A stretch of 64,000 nt of DNA from the NCBI RefSeq assembly GCF_029168945.1, contig NC_083605.1, positions 75,162,969 to 75,226,968 of the forward strand, read 5' to 3'. Numbering within the stretch: position 1 is the first letter of the stretch; every line of letters starts with the position of its first letter. This stretch comes from Cannabis sativa (Eukaryota; Streptophyta; Magnoliopsida; Rosales; Cannabaceae). The translations under genes and the position numbers were made by a program. Shown here in pieces: positions 22,790 through 35,452 of this stretch. Under the pieces are notes generated by a model. That model saw nothing but the letters and a program-made list of their open reading frames with translations. It was not told the origin of the DNA and made no database searches.

Positions 22790-24045
22790 TTATGACAAAA
22801 GTTCATAAAAAGTTCACTTTGGTACAAATAAGTTTTCATTTTCAAAAAATAACGGCAATAGTTTCTAAGCTTGAGATTCTTGTAAGTCTGTTGGTCATCT
22901 TTTTAACGAATCTGTTAATTTCTTCCTAAAATGTCACGTGTTGATATTAAATTGAAACATAAGTTCTTAAAAAAAATTAATTTGATGCAGATAAGTCGTA
23001 ATCTCAAAAAAATTATGGTTATAGTCCGTAGATACCCAATTTAACAATTTTATTTGTAATTCTTAAAATTTTCATGTGTCAAAAATTTATTGGTTGACAA
23101 CATAAAAATTATTTAAAAATAATTTAAATAATAAAAAATTATCAAAAACTTTATTTTTTTTCAATTTCTTTTATTAAAGATTAAAAGACATTATATATAT
23201 ATATATATATAAAAACTTTCTACAATTCGCCACCCACCCTTCTTGATGGTAGAGGCTTGCCGCCGACAAGTGTCATCCATTTATCTCCACTTTCTTCCTT
23301 GTCCCATCCCACAATCTCATGTAGAAAATCTAGAAAAGCAATTAAGCAAAAAAAAAAAAAAAAAAAAAAAAATCTTAAGCAACTACTTTACTCCGACCCT
23401 CTCCCTGAATCTCTTCTGTCAGTCCCCATCTACGGTGAGTGGTGGATTTTGATGGCCGTTTGTTTGATCTTAGCTTTTCTAGTTCAAATTTTACTTAATT
23501 TGTTTTAGAGTGACTGCTCTTGCTAATATAAATTGGAGAGTTTTAGTAAAGTAAACCAGAGCTATGATGTTAGACTGAGAGTGAAGTAGAAGAAGAATAA
23601 AGATAAAAAAAAATAGAAAAGATAAAAAGAAAAGTTAATTAATTAATTTTTAAAATATTTTATTTTTGTTTGCTTAGTTTAAATTAATTTTGATTAAAAT
23701 TATAATTTGGACTAATATAAAATTTACAAGTGTCATTTTTTTAGAACAACGTCAATGGAGTAGTTAAATTAGGTACCTACGGACAATCGAAAATTTTGAA
23801 CCTGGGGTTGTTGTCACGATTTTTTAAGATTGAGGACTTATCTGTCTCAAAAGGATTTTTTTAGGGACTTGTGTCGCAATTTAATATCAACACGTGACAT
23901 TTTAGAGAGGAATTAACGAATCTGCTAAAAAGATGGCCAACGGACTTACAAAATTCAAACTTGGGGATTATTGTCCTTTTTTTAAAGTTGGAGACTTATC
24001 TAAATCAAAGTAAATTTTTAAAGACTTTTGTTGCAATTTTCCCAA
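22790..24045. mobile_element. Mutator-like element with about 250-bp inverted repeats and a GC-richer interior
   Basis: The left arm (about 22790-23040) contains AAAATGTCACGTGTTGATAT, ATTAAATTG and GCAGATAAGTC. The right arm (about 23800-24045) carries the same words inverted: CTTATCTGTCTC, CAATTTAATATCAACACGTG, ACATTTTAGAGAGGAATTAA. Long arms of this kind fit the MULE class. The interior (23215-23520) is GC-richer, with cytosine-rich words and a long A run, and could be a captured gene fragment, but no protein family is recognised. No transposase. Target duplication not established. Confidence 0.6.
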
Positions 24046-24144
24046 AGAAGAAACTATAAAGAAAGTTAGAAAATGAAATTGTTAGGAATGGGTCATAAAG
24101 TTTTGTTATTAAGAATTAATTAACGCAATTTTCCCTTATTTTCG

Positions 24145-24545
24145 TTAAAAACGACAATGTTTGGATTATACACTTTAAAAACGACATCACTTGGTAAACG
24201 ACACTAAATGGTAGACGTTTAATGCTATATGCTAATTAATTGAAGTAATAAATAATTTTGATAATCAAAGTTCAACAATCCGTTGTAGTCTAGTTGGTCA
24301 GGATACTCGGCTCTCACCCGAGAGACCCGGGTTCAAGTCCCGGCAACGGAATATGTTTTTTCAGCTATTCTTTCAAAACGACAATATTTGTGTTTACACA
24401 CATTAAAAACGACATCAATTAGTAAACGACAATATTTGGGTTTACACACTTCAAAAACGACATCAATTAGTAAACGACAATAATACACTTGAAAAACGAC
24501 AATAATTTGGTTTACACACATTACAAACGACAATAATTGGTGGTT
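24145..24545. repeat. About 48-bp direct repeats with AACGACA words, split by tRNA 1
   Basis: Units of the form GACAATATTTG.GTTTACACA followed by TTAAAAACGACATCAATTAG and TAAAC occur once before tRNA 1 (from about 24152) and about three times after it (24379-24545), the last ones shortened. The first tRNA gene lies between unit 1 and unit 2. Confidence 0.65.
24279..24351 (+). tRNA. tRNA-Glu (anticodon CTC), copy 1
   Basis: Cloverleaf by eye: acceptor TCCGTTG/CAACGGA, D arm with AGTCTAGTTGGTCAGGA (A box), anticodon stem CTCGG/CCGAG with loop CTCTCAC (anticodon CTC), T arm CCGGG-TTCAAGT-CCCGG (B box). Discriminator base A at 24351. CCA is not encoded and there is no intron. Decodes GAG in the cytosol. 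Confidence 0.95.
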
Positions 24546-24585
24546 ATTTATTACTATAATTTTATTTAACCTCTAGAGTCAACAA

Positions 24586-24658
24586 TCCGTTGTAGTCTAG
24601 TTGGTCAGGATACTCGGCTCTCACCCGAGAGACCCGGGTTCAAGTCCCGGCAACGGAA
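24586..24658 (+). tRNA. tRNA-Glu (anticodon CTC), copy 2
   Basis: Identical over all 73 bases to the gene at 24279, and also preceded by TCAACAA. A run of T (24659-24665) directly after the gene is a good RNA polymerase III terminator; copy 1 has a shorter T run (24356-24361). Confidence 0.95.
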
Positions 24659-24874
24659 TTTTTTTCCTTTTATTAATATAATAAATACACAGCACAACCG
24701 AAATTGGGCCTAACGCAAATGGGCCTTACCTTATTGGGCTGAAAGGTTTGTCAGTTGGTAGCTTTGAGCCCAAGCTGAATAGGTTCTTCATATTCATAAC
24801 CAATCCCCTTTACCTATATTTTTGAATAAATAAATATTATTTTATACCTTAGGTTTGCAAAAATTATTGATTAA

Positions 24875-25488
24875 GAGTTTGTTTGGTCGTGTATTCAGTT
24901 TTCAAGTTTTAAAATTGTGTTTTCAAAAGTGAAAATAGAATACAGTTTTTTGTCATTTTAAAAATTTGAAGGTGCTTGGCACAAATTTTTAGATTTTTTC
25001 TTACTAAAAAAATAATTAATATTTTAACACCATACTATGACATGAATCTATCCGAGTTCAGGTTCGAGTTTGGTTTTGGGTATAGGATCCGACTTAGAGT
25101 ATGTGAGCAAAAATATAAAATAAAATATGTTACATAATTTTTTTTTTTTTTGAAAAATAGAAAACAACATTTTGATGTTTTTTGTTTTTTAGTTTTTTAA
25201 AACTCAATTTTTAAAAAACTTTGCCAAACGACTAGGCCCGGCCCTAGGCACAGGCCTCCCTGGGCATAGGCGGGCTAGGCCTGTGCCTAGGGCCCACTTA
25301 GCCCAAGGCCCATTTTTTTCCTTTTAAAATTATGTATTTTTTTACTAACTTTGAAAAATACCACATTTTTTCTAACATAAGGGCCTAAAAATAATTTTTT
25401 TTGGCCCACTTTGTTTGAGGCCCGGCCCTGCAAACGACCATTATTAGTTTTTAAAAACTGTTTTCAAGTTATGAAGCTAAACAAACTC
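24875..25488. mobile_element. Harbinger-type MITE carrying a nested hAT MITE
   Basis: Ends GAGTTTGTTTGG and, inverted, GAGTTTGTTTAG, with target duplication TAA (24872-24874 and 25489-25491). The interior holds TTTTCAAGTTTTAAAA arms and a GAGTTCAGGTTCGAGTTTGG stretch like those at 8355-8727 and 44990-45469. Without the 206-bp nested insertion the element is about 408 bp. Confidence 0.65.
25233..25430. mobile_element. hAT-type MITE, 198 bp
   Basis: A perfect 8-bp target duplication CAAACGAC flanks it (25225-25232 and 25431-25438). The ends are imperfect inverted repeats: TAGGCCCGGCCCTA on the left and, inverted, CAGGGCCGGGCCTC on the right. Interior words such as GGCCTGTGCCTAGGGCCCAC recur at 21030-21090. 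Non-coding. Confidence 0.8.
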
Positions 25489-25494
25489 TAAAAC

Positions 25495-25990
25495 TTTCGT
25501 TTTATTTTATAATATTTTAAACTATTTTTTTAATATAACCAACATAAAGCGTGTCTAACACAATCAAATGCAGAAAATATAATAAGTTTAATCATTATAC
25601 TTCTAGGTTAAGTTATTATTTAGTTTTATTTTAATAAAATTGAGCTTAGGGTATTATTTTGTACTATTAAAAAAAAAAATCTTATTTTACTAAATAAATT
25701 GTCCAAAATAATATTTTGAATAAACTATTTTATAGTTTTACATTCAAATATATGTTTTTGAAATATTTTTCAAAAACAGCAAGAAAAAGCTACATGAAAC
25801 TAACAAGAAAATAAGATCCCGATAATATCAGAAAATATAAAAAATAATATACATATAACAACATAAAAATAACATGAATATATAAAAGACCCTTTTTTTT
25901 TTTTTATAAATAAAATCTTAAAAAGTCGTAAAACTCTTTGAAATTCCTAACAATTATATTTTTGTGTAATTTTGAAATAATCTTTTTTAA
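25495..25990. repeat. Copies of the 17175 MITE family and family X
   Basis: 25495-25700 matches the middle of the 17175-17505 element (AATATAACCAACATAAAGCG, AATGCAGAAAATATAATAAG). 25720-25985 is family X (TTTTACATTCAAATATATG, AACATACATATAACAACA-type words, TTTGTGTAATTTTGAAATAA). Confidence 0.5.
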
Positions 25991-25991
25991 G

Positions 25992-26403
25992 TAATTCTAC
26001 AATGTACCCCCTTAAAAGGTATGTACTCGTGCACCCTGTACTTGTATCAGCATCCAAAAGAATTGTTTAGTCTAATTATTTTTCACATTTATTTACGTTA
26101 TAGCAATTTAAGATATCTTACAAAATTTTGAGAAATTTCAAATAATTTACAATACAGAAAACAATATTCAAACAATTTATTTTACACGCGTATAAAATAA
26201 AATAATCACGCGTATAACACACTGTTTAAACGCAATCTTCAGCGTGTTAAACTTTTCTGAATTTCTTAAATTTTACAAGATGTCTTAAATAATTTTAATT
26301 TACATGACCATGAAAAAAATTTGACTAAAAAATTATTTCAAATATTAAAATAAATAAAAATGTATACGTACATCCCTTTCAAATGGTGCATTGTAGAATT
26401 TTT
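25992..26403. mobile_element. MITE with TTCTACAATG-type ends
   Basis: Left AATTCTACAATGTACCCCCT and, inverted at the right, AATTCTACAATGCACCATTT. The interior contains CATGACCATGAAAAAAATTT and ACACGCGTATAA. Related partial sequences with CGACCATGAAAAATATTGAA lie at about 30900-31065 and 33080-33235. Confidence 0.6.
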
Positions 26404-26579
26404 AATCTTTTTTTTTAGGCTAACCAAAACTATTTCTTTATTATTAAGAAATAAAAAATAAAACAACAAATAAAGATAAAGAAAAGGAATATGAGAAATT
26501 TGAGATTTGGAGGGAAAGAATTTTTGTTATATAAATCTTCTTAAGAAATAAGAAGCTTTCATTTGGCGGGAAAATGTCC

Positions 26580-26938
26580 TTAAAGTCCTTCCCTTTTTCT
26601 CTTATCCAAACTATAAATATAAAAACCCTAATCCCTTCTTTCTCTCTCCTCACAAACACTTCAATTCGGTTCATTTCCACACTCAGCTCCGTCGAAATCT
26701 CTCCCACCTTCCGCCCTCAGATGATGTCTGTGTTGAGAAATTAGGTACGTATGTTTTCGTTTTGGGTTTTAAGAATCAAATTCCACTTTGCCATGGATTC
26801 TAGGGTTTGGTGTTTCAATGTTATGATTTTTTTTGTAATTTGCTGAATTTTTGTTCGATTGAGCTGCAGGTTTGGAGAGAAAAAGTTTGGTATAAGTGAT
26901 TATTGGGTTTTTGAGACGAATTTTGTTTATCGGTGAAG
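26580..26938 (+). promoter_or_regulatory. 5' leader of the UBR7-like gene with a leader intron
   Basis: 26630-26740 is pyrimidine-rich, leader-like sequence (TTCTCTCTCCTCACAAACAC). A good donor AG/GTACGT at 26745 and acceptor GAGCTGCAG at 26861-26869 suggest a 125-bp intron in the 5' UTR. A CTATAAATAT TATA-like motif at about 26610-26619 fits a start near 26640. The transcript is inferred, not observed. Confidence 0.5.
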
Positions 26939-29900
26939 ATGGGTGATGCATTTGATGATGAAGTAGAGGTAGAGCAAACAGTTTCCATTCAAGAGTATCT
27001 TAAGGACGTTGAAGAACGGGAGCTGGTATGTCCTGTTCTGTTCTGTTTTGCTTTGGTTTGGTTTTTTTATTTTGTTTTTATGGTTTTTTATTTGGTGAAT
27101 TTTATGGGTTGTAGAGGTTGAACAATATGGTTAGCAGAAATCCCAGCTGTTAATATCAATGTATTTTGGTAATTAGCATTATATGTTGAATTAGGAGTTA
27201 GGGCATATGTCTTCTCATTTTAATCTTAGCTACTGCTTGAGTTTGTGTTTGATTTATATTGGTACTTGGTGAGTTTAATGGGTTGAGGAGGTTGAATTAT
27301 ATGGCAATTTTTATTCTGTTTCTGGTGAAAAGATGCTGGAGGAAAGTAATTATGTTGGAGAGTTTGAACTGTATCAGTTTATTGGTTTCTTTGTGCAATG
27401 TTTGATGACTCATTTGAACAATGACACAGTTTAGCAGGCATGGTACTTTGATTATTATGCTATAGCAATGTGCTTTGATTTCTCATAGAGATCTACTTAG
27501 CAACAATTTTCTTGAGTGTCATACTTCACAAATAATCTAGGGTTTTAGTGGAAGGACGTGATACAAAAAAAATAAATTAAGATTTGAATGGATTGATGAC
27601 TGCATTATACAAATCAAGTTGACAAAATTATCCATTTCATTGTTTCTTAGCTAGGGCAGTGCAGATAATTGTTTGATATTTATATTTGTTTAAGCTGCTA
27701 TGTTTCATTCATCTTAACATTGGTGCCTTCATCTTGCTGATAGGAAGCGGATTTGGTTTTAGGAGGTGATGAAGGGAAGGAGTGTACGTACAATAATGGT
27801 TACATGAAGAGACAAGCAATTTTCTCATGCTTGACATGCACCCCAGAAGGGAATGCTGGAGTTTGCACTGCTTGCAGTTTATCTTGCCACGATGGCCATG
27901 ATGTATGTTTTAGTCAATATCCTTTTCATCATAGAGTATTTTTTGATAACCACATAATTACGAGTTGCATATTCATTTGGTAAACATCATGCTTTGATGT
28001 GGACTTCTACTTTCTTTTTATTTGCTTAATGATATCAAGATAAAGCTAAGTTTATGAATGTAGTATCCAGATAAAGCTAAGTTTATGAGTGTAGTATTTT
28101 GGCCTAGCAAAACAACTTTCTGAAACAAAAAAAAAAAATGGATACTTTTCCTATCATCCAGCATAAGGTTTTTTTTTTCTTCTGTAAACTTAACATATAC
28201 TAATTGGTTTGCTTCTTTCTAGCATGTTTTTATTCATTGGGAACTGTTTTACTGTTTGGTTCTTTCTTGCATTTTTTTATTCTCTGGAAACTCTTTTAGT
28301 GTTCATTTCTTTCTAGGATGTTATTATATGGAAACTGTTTAACTGTTTGATTTACATGTTTAACTATTTCATCATGATATTTCTCTTTAATAGGATGCTC
28401 ATCTACATTTCAAATTGTGTGCACTGGAGTAGTGGGTGGGGTTGATTTCCATTATTCCACTACATGATAATATGCTGTTACCATACCTCTTACACAATAG
28501 TTATATTCAGAGAAATCTTGATGCATTAGCTTTACCTACCGTTCTTGTAATATATATTCATAAATTTAAGTTATGCACTTATATCTAATCTGTCCTTCCA
28601 TTTGTTTATTTCCTTTTTCTGGGTGCTGTTTGGACCAGATTGTGGAGCTATGGACAAAAAGGAACTTTAGGTGTGACTGTGGAAATTCAAAATTTGGAGA
28701 GTTCTTTTGCAAGCTTTACCCAAATAAAGATGTTGAGAATGTTGAGAATTCTTACAATCAAAATTTTAAAGGCTCATACTGTACATGTGGCCGGCCTTAT
28801 CCTGATCCTGAGGTTGAAGCTGAAGACCAAGTTGAGATGATACAGTGTTGTATATGTGAAGACTGGTTCCATGAGGAGCATCTTGGTCTTGAATCTTCTG
28901 ATGAGGTTATTACTCGATATGTTTTAATAGGCTTAAGTAATTTTCTCATGTTTTACTTGCTGAGTAACAATCTGCACAAGTAGTTTACACCAAAACATTG
29001 CGCACATGTATGTGGCAAGATTTTCAACCAATCACATGTAAGAAGATATGTCTCACTAGGTTAAAATGACTTCGCACATACCATTACTTGTCTTTGCTTT
29101 CATTTTGTCAAGTCTTACCATTACGGCCACTATACTCAGCGGTAGTACTTGATCCGTGATGTCGTCTCATTTCTTATAATCTCCAAGATTTGCCTTTGGG
29201 GTCCATCCAACTAGAAAATTGTTAAGGAACATAAATGAAATTATTCAAAAGATGTTGCGAGAACTTTATGTTGCTCTTAAGTACATTTGTCATTTTCAAA
29301 GATTGGCATTTTAATAAGTGTTGGTGTTTGGCATGTTAAGCTTTAAGTTCTTTTGATATTTTATTCTACAACAGGTGCCTAGAGATGAGGAAGGCGAACC
29401 GTTGTATGAGGATGTCATATGTGGGGCATGCTCCATTGTTTGTTCTTTTATAAGGCTATATCCTCGAGCCGTATGGGCAGTAGAGAAGCAGAATACTGAC
29501 AGTGTTAGTGTAAGCAAGGACAAAAATGTTGTGGAAGATACACAATCTGGCTGTAAATCTGAAGAGATGGAAAATAAGACATCTCCCGAAAAGGATTGTA
29601 AGCTGGTTTCTGCCAAATCTGAATCTGTTCCTTGTGGGGAGGGTTTACAAAAAGGGGAAAATTCTGGAAAAGACAAAGATTTAAAGCCTGCTGTGGATGC
29701 AGTTTGTGCTCTTGGTGTTGATTTACTGGTTACTGCCATTGACTCAGAGAGGAAGCCAATGTTTCTTTCGAAAAGCTGGAGGGATGCTCTTTGCAGGTGT
29801 GAAAGATGTAATGATTACTGCAAACAAAAGGGCATTGGTTTTCTTCTTGATAAGGAGGACTCAATTGCAGAATATGAAAAAATGGGAAAGCAAAAGAGGG

Positions 29901-30232
29901 AAGAGAAGTTGCAGAAACAAGAGGGAGCTGAGTTAAGTCTACTTGAAAATCTTGGTCATGTAGAAAAAATGGAAATTCTGAATGGTATTGCTGATATGAA
30001 GGATGAAATTCGCACTTTCCTGGTATGTTTTTTTTGGATCACTGTTGTATTTCTTTAGTGTCGTTAATAGCTTAGGCAGTTGAAATTCTGTTTTATTAGT
30101 TGCTCTTCACAAAAAAGCCTCAATGTTAAGTCGATTCTTTTGCAGGAATCTTTTGATTCTTCGAAGCCAATTACTTCTGACGATGTCCACCAAGTGTTTG
30201 AGAATCTAGCAAAGAAGCGCAGACGTGAATAG
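26939..30232 (+). CDS. UBR7: UBR7-like protein: UBR box plus PHD-type finger, five coding exons
   Basis: Putative E3 ubiquitin ligase or chromatin reader of the UBR7 family, 415 aa (close to the usual size). Exons: 26939-27025, 27744-27902, 28639-28905, 29375-30022 and 30146-30232; all introns are GT-AG and phase 0. The UBR box spans about residues 43-113 (CTY, FSCLTC, GVCTACSLSCHDGHD, then RCDCGN across the second intron). The variant PHD finger follows at about 130-190 (CTCGRPYPDP, CCICEDWFHEEHL, CGAC). A charged linker, the conserved C-terminal block FLSKSWRDALCRCERC, a lysine/glutamate-rich helix and a terminal KKRRR signal come next. The start MGDAFDDEVEVEQ lies in good context. In animals the family binds or modifies histone H2B; that role in plants is carried over by homology. 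Confidence 0.93.
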
Positions 30233-33200
30233 TGAGTTATTATTATTACAATATTAACTAATGTTCTATGGATATGTTAATCGAAATGTTCAATGCTCGA
30301 GACTAGACTTAGTCCAGATTCAGAAACATTAAGAAAAGCTGTTCGTGTTTAAGGCTTTTCTTAAGCAGACTGCTTTTTCTTCGGTGTAACAGTTTATTCC
30401 ATGTACTTATTTTATGAAGGACCTAAAGAGTCATTTTAGGCATGCCTAATTCAATTGCTGAAAATGTAGTGCTTACGTTTTAACACAACAACCATGTTTG
30501 TAGGTGCATATTCATGCTTGCCCATGTGGTGAATTACACACACGACACTTGACACTAGAAAAGGCCATCCCTTTTGGTTGACTGGTTCATCATATGTCAT
30601 TGTTAATTGTTTGTTTTATGACACTGTTCATGACATGTATTTATTTCACTTGTACATATGTTCCTCTTTTCCATGTGCATTTGTCTCTGGAGTAATTTAG
30701 TGAAGTCTAACTTTTTTATTTGGGTCCATGATTTGGTTGGTATTGAATTTTTTACATCAATTTTTGACTTGAAGCATTTAATTGAAATCACATGCTCCTT
30801 TTTCACCATGTGCATTGTCTCTAGAGAATTCAATATGAGATGAATTGAGGGCAAAAAAAGTACTGAACATCTAGGAAAAATCTACTGCCCATTAGTCTAA
30901 TTTTTTTTATGGTTGTTTACTTTGTAATTATTTAAGACATTTTAAAAACTTAAAAATTTATCACGATGAAAATAGGGTTTAAATAGTTTGTTGTCTTAAA
31001 AAATTATAATATACACGACCATGAAAAATATTGAATTAAAAAATTTTCTTAGATGCTTCGGTGTGGGTTGTAGAAGCACTTATATATATTTTAAGCTTAA
31101 TTTGGTACTTGATTTGGTTGATAATAAACTTGAATAAGTCACTTTGTCAAGAATTAAAGAAATCACATGCATATGATATGAATAATGATATGCATTGTTA
31201 GAAGACATAATCTTTTATGTAAGATTTCATTTCATTAGTGAAATAAAATTATAAATCACATAATACATTTCTTGTATAATATGAATTTTTTGCATATCTT
31301 ATAAAAATATATTATAGTGGGGGGGCTTTAATGAAATCCTTTGGTTTGATTTTCTAACTGACTTGTGATAATTATTCAACTTTTATTTATTTATTTATTT
31401 TTCATTTTCAACACTCTTTAACGAGCTAGGACAAGAGTAGGTAGTTATAGTTAGTCCCATAAGGCTGTACACGTGTTCCAAATCTAGCCATATAGTATAT
31501 AAATATATACTATATGTATATATAAATATTAATTAGTAATTACCAAACTTAGTCATTGTGCCACCTAAATTTGTGAGACTGTCGGCTTAAATGTACTATA
31601 AATTTATAATAGTACAGTAACACCAATCTATGAAAACAAAAACACAATATAACATTATAATTATATTAATGTCTTTTAATTTGATGTGGACGAAAGAGAA
31701 TCAGATTCTTGTTTGAGTGTTATGTATATAATATAAATATTAAATCATAAATGTTTGAATTAAATATTTGTTCAACTTCTAATGTCATGTATTGTCATGA
31801 TTACATCATTAGATGCCTACTATACTACTAAGTATTACTATAAGGGCGTTTTTACAATACAATTCCACAAAAATTTCGAATATTTTAGTATCATAAACAA
31901 ATTTTAAATAGTTTATTGCACGCGTATTTATTAAGGAGTCAATTGATTTGAATACAATGTGGAATTTTCCGAATACTTGCCCTAAATTATGCCAATTTAT
32001 CGGTGTATTGTACTTTAGTCTTGTCCTATAACTTCATTCTATTTTTACTCTTGTATTTAGCTCTTTTAAAAGGGTCTTCAAGGACTTGAACAATGTTATT
32101 GATATTGATAAGAGTAGTGTTAAGTAACTATTAATTATAATAATAATAAATAATAATTAGTGTTAATGTACTACCCAATAATCTTTGTAATTAGTGGAGA
32201 TGACTAACTTTGTATCTCGTTGCATGAAATGTATAAAGAGAAAATTCAAGCACTAAAATGTTTAAATAAATAATAAAAGAAAAGAAGAGGCATGTTGAAT
32301 TTTCATGCAGGTGTGAACATGAATATATATAAGAATAATTTCACTTGGATTGTTTATATTTTTTGAGACAAAAATACAACTATTGCTAATAGTAGTAGTA
32401 GTAACCATGCATTGGTCCAAAATGGTTGCTTTAGCTTAGCTCCATAGTCATATCAATCAAACCGTGATTTTTGTTTTTATCACATATTAATAATACCAAT
32501 AATAATAATAATAGGGAAATTTGAATTTCCATGCTTAAATTACTTAATAATTTTTCCCCTAAATGCAAAGTTAGTAAAATTGGTGATATATGACAACATT
32601 TCTAAATTTCCTAAACTACCCCTCTCATTTGAAACCCTCTATCTTCCTCTCTCTTCGTCTCTCTCAGCCCAATCCCAGCCGCAACCTCTCAAAGCAACCA
32701 GCAACCGACAGAGGCACTAAATTTGAAATTGTTGATTTAGTACTCTAAACTGAGAAATTTAATTTTGTGGTACTAAATATGTATGAATATTATTAAAAAT
32801 ATACGGTACTAAATTTGCTTGTCGAAATTTTTTTATCAAATAAATATATTTAAAAAAATCTGGTTAATAGTATCATAAATTTTTGTAGTAAATATTTTTG
32901 AATAGTCCTTCGAGTAGATCTTTTACTTGTTTTAACATTCAAGAGGGTTTCTTAATCTATTTTTTATAATCGCATGTGTTGTAGTTATTTAAGACTATAT
33001 ATTTAATTTTTTTTAAATAATTTACAGTATTGAAAATAAAACTTAAATAGCTATTTACTATACATATAAGAAAAATAGAAGTGCAAGGAAATATTCAATT
33101 CTTATTTTTAGTAAAATTATTTAAAATTTTCTAAAAATTTACAGTTGAACTTAAATAGTTACAACGTATATGATCATGAAGAAAATTAAATTAAAAAACT

Positions 33201-34479
33201 CTCTTAGATACCGAAACAGATAAAGGATGTATCAAAATACTCCTAAATCCACTATAGATTTATCCAATAATATCTGTTATTTTTCTATGTACACACTTAG
33301 GTGAGAAAGACAAAACTATTAGGCTTTTGAGAAGTAAAACTAGTTCTCAATTTAAAGTTTGAACAATGGTTTAAAGCTGCCACAAAAAGATGAGTACAAT
33401 TTGTCTGATTATTATAGAGGAAATTCATAGAAGTTTTTTGTTTGTATTTTTATCAAGAAAAGAAAAAAAAAAAAAACAGAATCCACACACTAATAATTCT
33501 TGTGAAGAATCCATACATAAGATGATATAATAATGTGAATATAAAAATATCTATGCTTATCTGTATAAATAACAAGAAGATAAAGCTCAGCTATTTAATA
33601 TCTTTTTAAATCTTTTCTTATTAGATCAACATAATAATTTTGATTTTTAAAAGTCAATTAACTATTTTTAAGGACAAAGATGCCTTGTGACAAAAATAAT
33701 AATGATAATTAAGAAATGACAAAGAAGGCTCTAAATATATATATATATATTTTTCTTTCTTTAATTGCTATTATTATCAAATTAAGCTTGGGTATTTTTT
33801 TTAGTAGTTTTCGTTGTCAATCAAAGAAAAAAATGTTGAAACAAAAAGTGAAAAATAAAAAAAAAATTAAGAAGAAAGAATATAGTAGGTAAATCTAATG
33901 ATTTTCTTGTTGTAAGAATAAAAAGGTCAAATTTTTTTTCAACACGCAAATGGAAAAATAAAATAACTAAAAAGAAAGAAAAAAAAAAACACAAGAAAAT
34001 AATTGAATATTTTTTTTTTCCTCAAGGTGTAATGTCACATAATTTTATTTATAAACTTTGTTACGATGATCTATCTTTATAAATGTATTTACTTTTTTTT
34101 TATAACAAGTGGGAATAATATGATATATTTATTATATCTATAAGAAAAATACACTCATATCACCTTCAATCAAAATCAAATTACATATATATAAAAATAA
34201 AAAAAATAAAAGGAATAAAACTAGAGAAGATAAAAAAAATCGTCAAGGTCTTATAGTTTTTATTTATTTTTTAAGATATTATTTTCATAATATTGTATGG
34301 AAAAAAAAAACAGATAAAATAATTATGATTATGACATTATTGATTTATTAATTTAATCACCGTCGTCGGTTTGTGATAATTAATGTGAAGTGAAGTTGTG
34401 ACTATATGTCGGCTAAAATGTCCTTAAATTAAATTTATTATTATTATTATTTTGGAAAAAAAATATTTAAGTAATTTAT

Positions 34480-34980
34480 TATTTAAATATTTAAATTTAA
34501 TTTTTAATTACATGTAAATATTTAAATTTAATTTTTACCGATAATAATACTTAAAGTTACATATGTAAAACTTCCTTAAGTATTCATGTGTCAAGTCAAT
34601 GACTACGTGGTAGTAATAATTTATGATATAAATATTTAAGTTTAATTTCGGTTACACATAAATATCTAATATAATTTTCTACGGTAATAATAATACTTAA
34701 GTATATATTTAAAACTTCCCAAAATATTTATGTGTTAAGTTAATGACCACGTGGCAGTTTCTGATTGGTCCAAATTATTAAATTTATATTTATTAATTAA
34801 TTTAAATATATACCAATAAAAAAATGACACTTAGAAAATAACTTGATATTTTTAACAACTAGTTTTCTAATGAAATTCTAAAAATATAACATAAATATTA
34901 TTATCGTAAAAAAATAAATTTAAATATTTATTAGAAACTGAAAATTAAATTTAAATTTTTACACTCTAAGTTATTTTAAT
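34480..34980. mobile_element. Long-arm MITE, relative of 61670-62040
   Basis: Contains TTTAATTTTTACCGATAATA, AAAACTTCCTTAAGTATTCA, GACTACGTGGTAGT and GACCACGTGGCAGTTTCTGATTGGTCCAA, which recur at 61740-61850. Inverted arms with AAATATTTA/TAAATATTT words sit at both ends. Probably a Mutator-type MITE. Confidence 0.45.
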
Positions 34981-35412
34981 TGAAAACTTTTGGGTTGAAT
35001 TAATTGTAGGAAATTAAGGGTCATTGTCATGTAGTTTGCTAGTTTTTGGGTGCAATTATTATTTGTTTGATTGTTAATATTATTAAATTACAAAATGAAA
35101 ATAATTGAAGAAAAATAAGACATGTAGAGAGAGAGAGACACATGGATGGAGTAGAATAATTTGTACTGTTATTAAAGCCGTGATTAACTGAAAATTGAGT
35201 TATTTTTAATTGGAATGGTAATCCAATTTGTCTACTCATATGCAAAAATAAATAAAATAAAATAATAATGAAAAAACAATTTTCTTCATAAAAAGAAATT
35301 AGATGTCACTTTAAAGTGAGTTAATTGTCTACATCAAAATTATATGCCAAACAAGATCTTGTTGTACTGTTTTTGAAAATCTTGGATGGTAAGGTTTCTT
35401 TTCCCTTCCACA

Positions 35413-35413
35413 C

Positions 35414-35449
<36 letters not shown>

Positions 35450-35452
35450 TGG
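35413..35452. repeat. AAT/ATA trinucleotide microsatellite
   Basis: About twelve uninterrupted ATA units between CACATA and ATGGTGTTTGG. Confidence 0.9.

Noticed and set aside
23243..23508. Overlapping plus-strand frames with a poly-lysine stretch
   Set aside because: The lysine run is a long A tract; frames are inside a MULE and have no recognisable family.
29311..29739. Minus-strand open frame of 142 codons
   Set aside because: Antisense to exon 4 of the UBR7-like gene; no domain; crosses an intron boundary.
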